Of a stretch of 64,000 nt of DNA, positions 62,747 to 64,000 are shown piece by piece. The stretch spans positions 248,001-312,000 of the forward strand of contig NZ_JAFMSZ010000002.1 of assembly GCF_017916505.1 (NCBI RefSeq), in the 5' to 3' direction. The position numbers and the translations under genes were made by a program. Position 1 is the first letter of the stretch. Every line of letters begins with the position of its first letter. The notes under the pieces were generated by a model. The model had not been told where the DNA came from. It saw only the letters and a list, made by a program, of their open reading frames with translations, and made no database searches. The stretch comes from Naasia sp. SYSU D00057. Its GTDB lineage: Bacteria; Actinomycetota; Actinomycetes; Actinomycetales; Microbacteriaceae.

Positions 62747-63353
62747 GGCTGAGCCTCCCCGACGAGTGGCTGCGCAGGCCCTGGCCGAGCGCGGCCATGT
62801 CCCACGCCCACAGCAGGTCGCCCTCGACGAGGCCGTAGATGCGGGTCGCCGCCGCGTACTCCTTGGCTCCCTCGGTGCGCATGACGGCGTCGGTCGCGAG
62901 GTCGATGCGAGCCGAGCGGACGAGGCCCAGGTACAGCTCGTTCACCCCGGTCGGGTGGACGAGCGAGACCTGCAGGTCGAAGCCGTCGGCGTCGTTGCGC
63001 AGCGTCTCCACCGACTCGGTCGTGGAGTACGGACGCGGGCCGACGCCCGGCAGCATGCCGGGGCCCGGGTCGCCCTCGAGGAAGCCGCGGGCGAGCCGCC
63101 AGTAGCCCGTCTCGGCGACGAGCGGGGTGCCGCCGAGCGGGTCGGCGCTGTCGCCGCCCTCCGGGATCCACGTGTGCGACGAGTAGTTGAGGTAGGGCAG
63201 CCCGTCATGGCTGAAGCTGACGCGCTGGCCGAACTCCTGCCGGATCTGCCGCTCACCGATGGCGTACTCGACGACGCCGGTGCCCTCCCAGACGCCGATC
63301 AGCCACGACAGCGGCACGAGCTCCGAGGGCAGACCGGTCGGCAGGTTGATCAT
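62736..63353 (-). CDS. Nitrobindin-like (FABP/DUF1794) beta-barrel protein
   Basis: A 205-residue lipocalin-like protein with the nitrobindin motif GxWxGxG in SWLIGVWEGTGVVEY, RQIRQEFGQRVSFSHDGLPY, and later LYLGLVRSARIDLATDAVM. Nitrobindins bind haem through a late His and react with NO or peroxynitrite; a clear haem His (usual HxxR/Q near the C terminus) is not apparent here, as the last 40 residues read EGDLLWAWDMAALGQGLRSH. ATG 63353 has AGGAGG six bases upstream. Confidence 0.85.
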   Translation of the reverse strand: MINLPTGLPSELVPLSWLIGVWEGTGVVEYAIGERQIRQEFGQRVSFSHDGLPYLNYSSHTWIPEGGDSADPLGGTPLVAETGYWRLARGFLEGDPGPGMLPGVGPRPYSTTESVETLRNDADGFDLQVSLVHPTGVNELYLGLVRSARIDLATDAVMRTEGAKEYAAATRIYGLVEGDLLWAWDMAALGQGLRSHSSGRLSRVD

Positions 63354-63407
63354 CGGGAACCTCCTCCGCACGTCTTCGAGGATGCGCGCGGCGCGGGAAA
63401 GTGCGTG

Positions 63408-63518
63408 CTAACGCTGGCCCCGGAACAGGCTGTACAGAACGACCACCGAGACCCAGCCGATGGCGAGCGACGCGAGCACCAGAAGTCCGAGATAGAACAG
63501 TTCGAGCGCCAGCAGCAT
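63408..63518 (-). CDS. 36-residue small membrane protein
   Basis: A short gene of 37 codons including the stop: the product is one hydrophobic helix (LALELFYLGLLVLASLAIGW) with a short C terminus ending in YSLFRGQR. TAGACT (63525-63530) lies 6 bases before ATG 63518, the leaderless arrangement seen at many genes here. It stands between the FABP-like gene and a second small membrane protein. No known family recognised; the promoter and codon use make it a likely gene. Confidence 0.6.
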   Translation of the reverse strand: MLLALELFYLGLLVLASLAIGWVSVVVLYSLFRGQR

Positions 63519-63550
63519 GCGCTCAGTCTACCCTCCGCTCCGGGACGGAA

Positions 63551-63808
63551 TCAGGGCACGACGAGCGCGACGACCGACGCGAGCACCAGGATCCCGAGCG
63601 CACCGAGCGTGCCGGCCATGAGCCGCAGCACGAAGCCCCTCCGGTCGGCTGTCGCGAGCTGCACGCAGAATGTGAGGACCACCGCTCCGGCGAGCACGAG
63701 CGCGAACATTCCGGGCCGGGAATCCGGCTCGACCGCGAGCAGGACCGCGACCGCGCCCACCGCGGCGAGCACCCAGATGGCGGCCGTCGCAGCCCAATGA
63801 CCTCTCAC
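63551..63808 (-). CDS. Small three-helix membrane protein
   Basis: An 85-residue protein with three hydrophobic helices (AATAAIWVLAAVGAVAVLLA, MFALVLAGAVVLTFCVQLA, LMAGTLGALGILVLASVVAL) and short loops. Such proteins are frequent beside glnR-type loci in related bacteria, but no role is known. GTG 63808 is preceded by CAGAAT at 6 bases, so it may be leaderless. Divergent from the glnR start. Confidence 0.65.
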   Translation of the reverse strand: MRGHWAATAAIWVLAAVGAVAVLLAVEPDSRPGMFALVLAGAVVLTFCVQLATADRRGFVLRLMAGTLGALGILVLASVVALVVP

Positions 63809-63860
63809 GGTTCGATTCTGCCCCAGCCGGGGTGGCCGGGTTGCCGGATCGGGGCTGGTC

Positions 63861-63866
63861 TACTAT
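63861..63866 (+). promoter_or_regulatory. Promoter -10 of glnR
   Basis: TACTAT, followed 18 bases later by GGGAGG and GTG 63893, giving a leader of about 20 bases. No conserved -35 is seen. Confidence 0.6.
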
Positions 63867-63892
63867 GGGCTCCCGAGCAACTGGGAGGGTGC

Positions 63893-64000
63893 GTGGCGCA
63901 GCTTTTGGTCCTGACGCCTGCCGTCGACACGGAGGTGCTTCCGGCCCTCGGGCTCCTCAGCCACAAGGTCCGCCAGATCCCCGCGGAGCCGGCCCAGCTG
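63893..64000 (+). CDS. glnR: GlnR-type nitrogen regulator, N-terminal part (partial)
   Basis: Only the first 36 codons are in the window, continuing past its end. The start AQLLVLTPAVDTEVLPALGL and LSHKVRQIPAEPAQL match the atypical receiver N terminus of actinobacterial GlnR (LLLL..., VLP.L.LL.H.VR..PAE). GlnR is an orphan OmpR-type regulator of nitrogen assimilation without the phospho-acceptor site of normal receivers. GTG 63893 with GGGAGG upstream. The assignment rests on a short piece. Confidence 0.75.
   Translation, partial: MAQLLVLTPAVDTEVLPALGLLSHKVRQIPAEPAQL

Overview
The window is chromosomal DNA of a very GC-rich actinobacterium, most likely a member of the Microbacteriaceae. The evidence is dense GC-biased coding, frequent GTG starts, a stand-alone GroEL ending in GGMDF, an F420/PPOX-type protein, actinobacterial DUF families (DUF3027, DUF2530, DUF3263, DUF4032, DUF2945/DUF3140), CarD, a SenX3-RegX3-PhoU cluster and GlnR. 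Gene order matches blocks known from Mycobacterium and Streptomyces: mscL-fmdB-fau-galU-rimJ (1.5-4.6 kb), serC-DUF2530-DUF3027-csp (21.7-24.2 kb), lpqE-carD-ispDF-cysS-rlmB next to senX3-regX3-phoU-gpmA (50.4-59.7 kb). No prophage, insertion sequence, plasmid function or CRISPR array was seen.

Layout. 0-5 kb: the end of a MetI permease, tRNA-Ala, an envelope/one-carbon block (galU, RimJ-like acetyltransferase, 5-formyl-THF cyclo-ligase, zinc-ribbon protein, MscL). 4.8-12.2 kb: a 1252-residue superfamily-1 helicase-like protein whose ATPase motifs are eroded, a coupled 59-codon partner missed by a 60-residue cut-off, then a TetR regulator with its DHA2 drug exporter, and tRNA-Arg. 12.2-17 kb: an MFS carrier and a run of small stress or hypothetical proteins. 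17-24.5 kb: a PrsW-like membrane protein, two cell-wall hydrolases (CHAP, NlpC/P60), an HNH nuclease, a structured RNA candidate, a DtxR-type metal regulator and the serC block. 24.6-30.7 kb: an OmpR-type two-component system, WXG100, groEL under a CIRCE operator, cold-shock protein, LytR_C protein. 30.7-46.3 kb: metabolic genes (MsrB, deaminase, acyl-CoA oxidase, ornithine cyclodeaminase-like, DapA-like lyase, MetE-like protein, 2-oxoglutarate oxygenase, GlcD-like oxidase) ending in a methionine/activated-methyl operon metQ-metN-metI-aminotransferase-luxS. 46.5-64 kb: tRNA-Thr, a DsbA-like thioredoxin, an MsiK-type sugar ATPase, the CarD/MEP-pathway/CysS block, the phosphate regulon sensor block, gpmA, and finally YgfZ, a nitrobindin-like protein, two small membrane proteins and the start of glnR.

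Two general themes stand out. First, at least 17 genes carry a TANNNT hexamer 6 to 9 bases before the start codon and no Shine-Dalgarno, which predicts leaderless mRNAs; at 59.7 kb two divergent leaderless promoters share almost the same -10 bases. Second, gaps between genes contain families of nested, multi-arm inverted repeats that recur at distant loci (4.7, 16.8 and 58.4-58.9 kb; 0.5 and 27.5 kb) with paired base changes between copies, plus a 201-bp tandem array at 58.4 kb. These repeats, the eroded helicase with its small partner, and an orphan RNA with a closing stem and terminator at 19.6 kb are the least explained parts of the window.

Limits: everything is read by eye from one sequence. 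Family names come from recognised motifs, not from searches. Start codons are chosen from ribosome sites, leaderless promoters or overlap with the previous gene, and residue positions are approximate.
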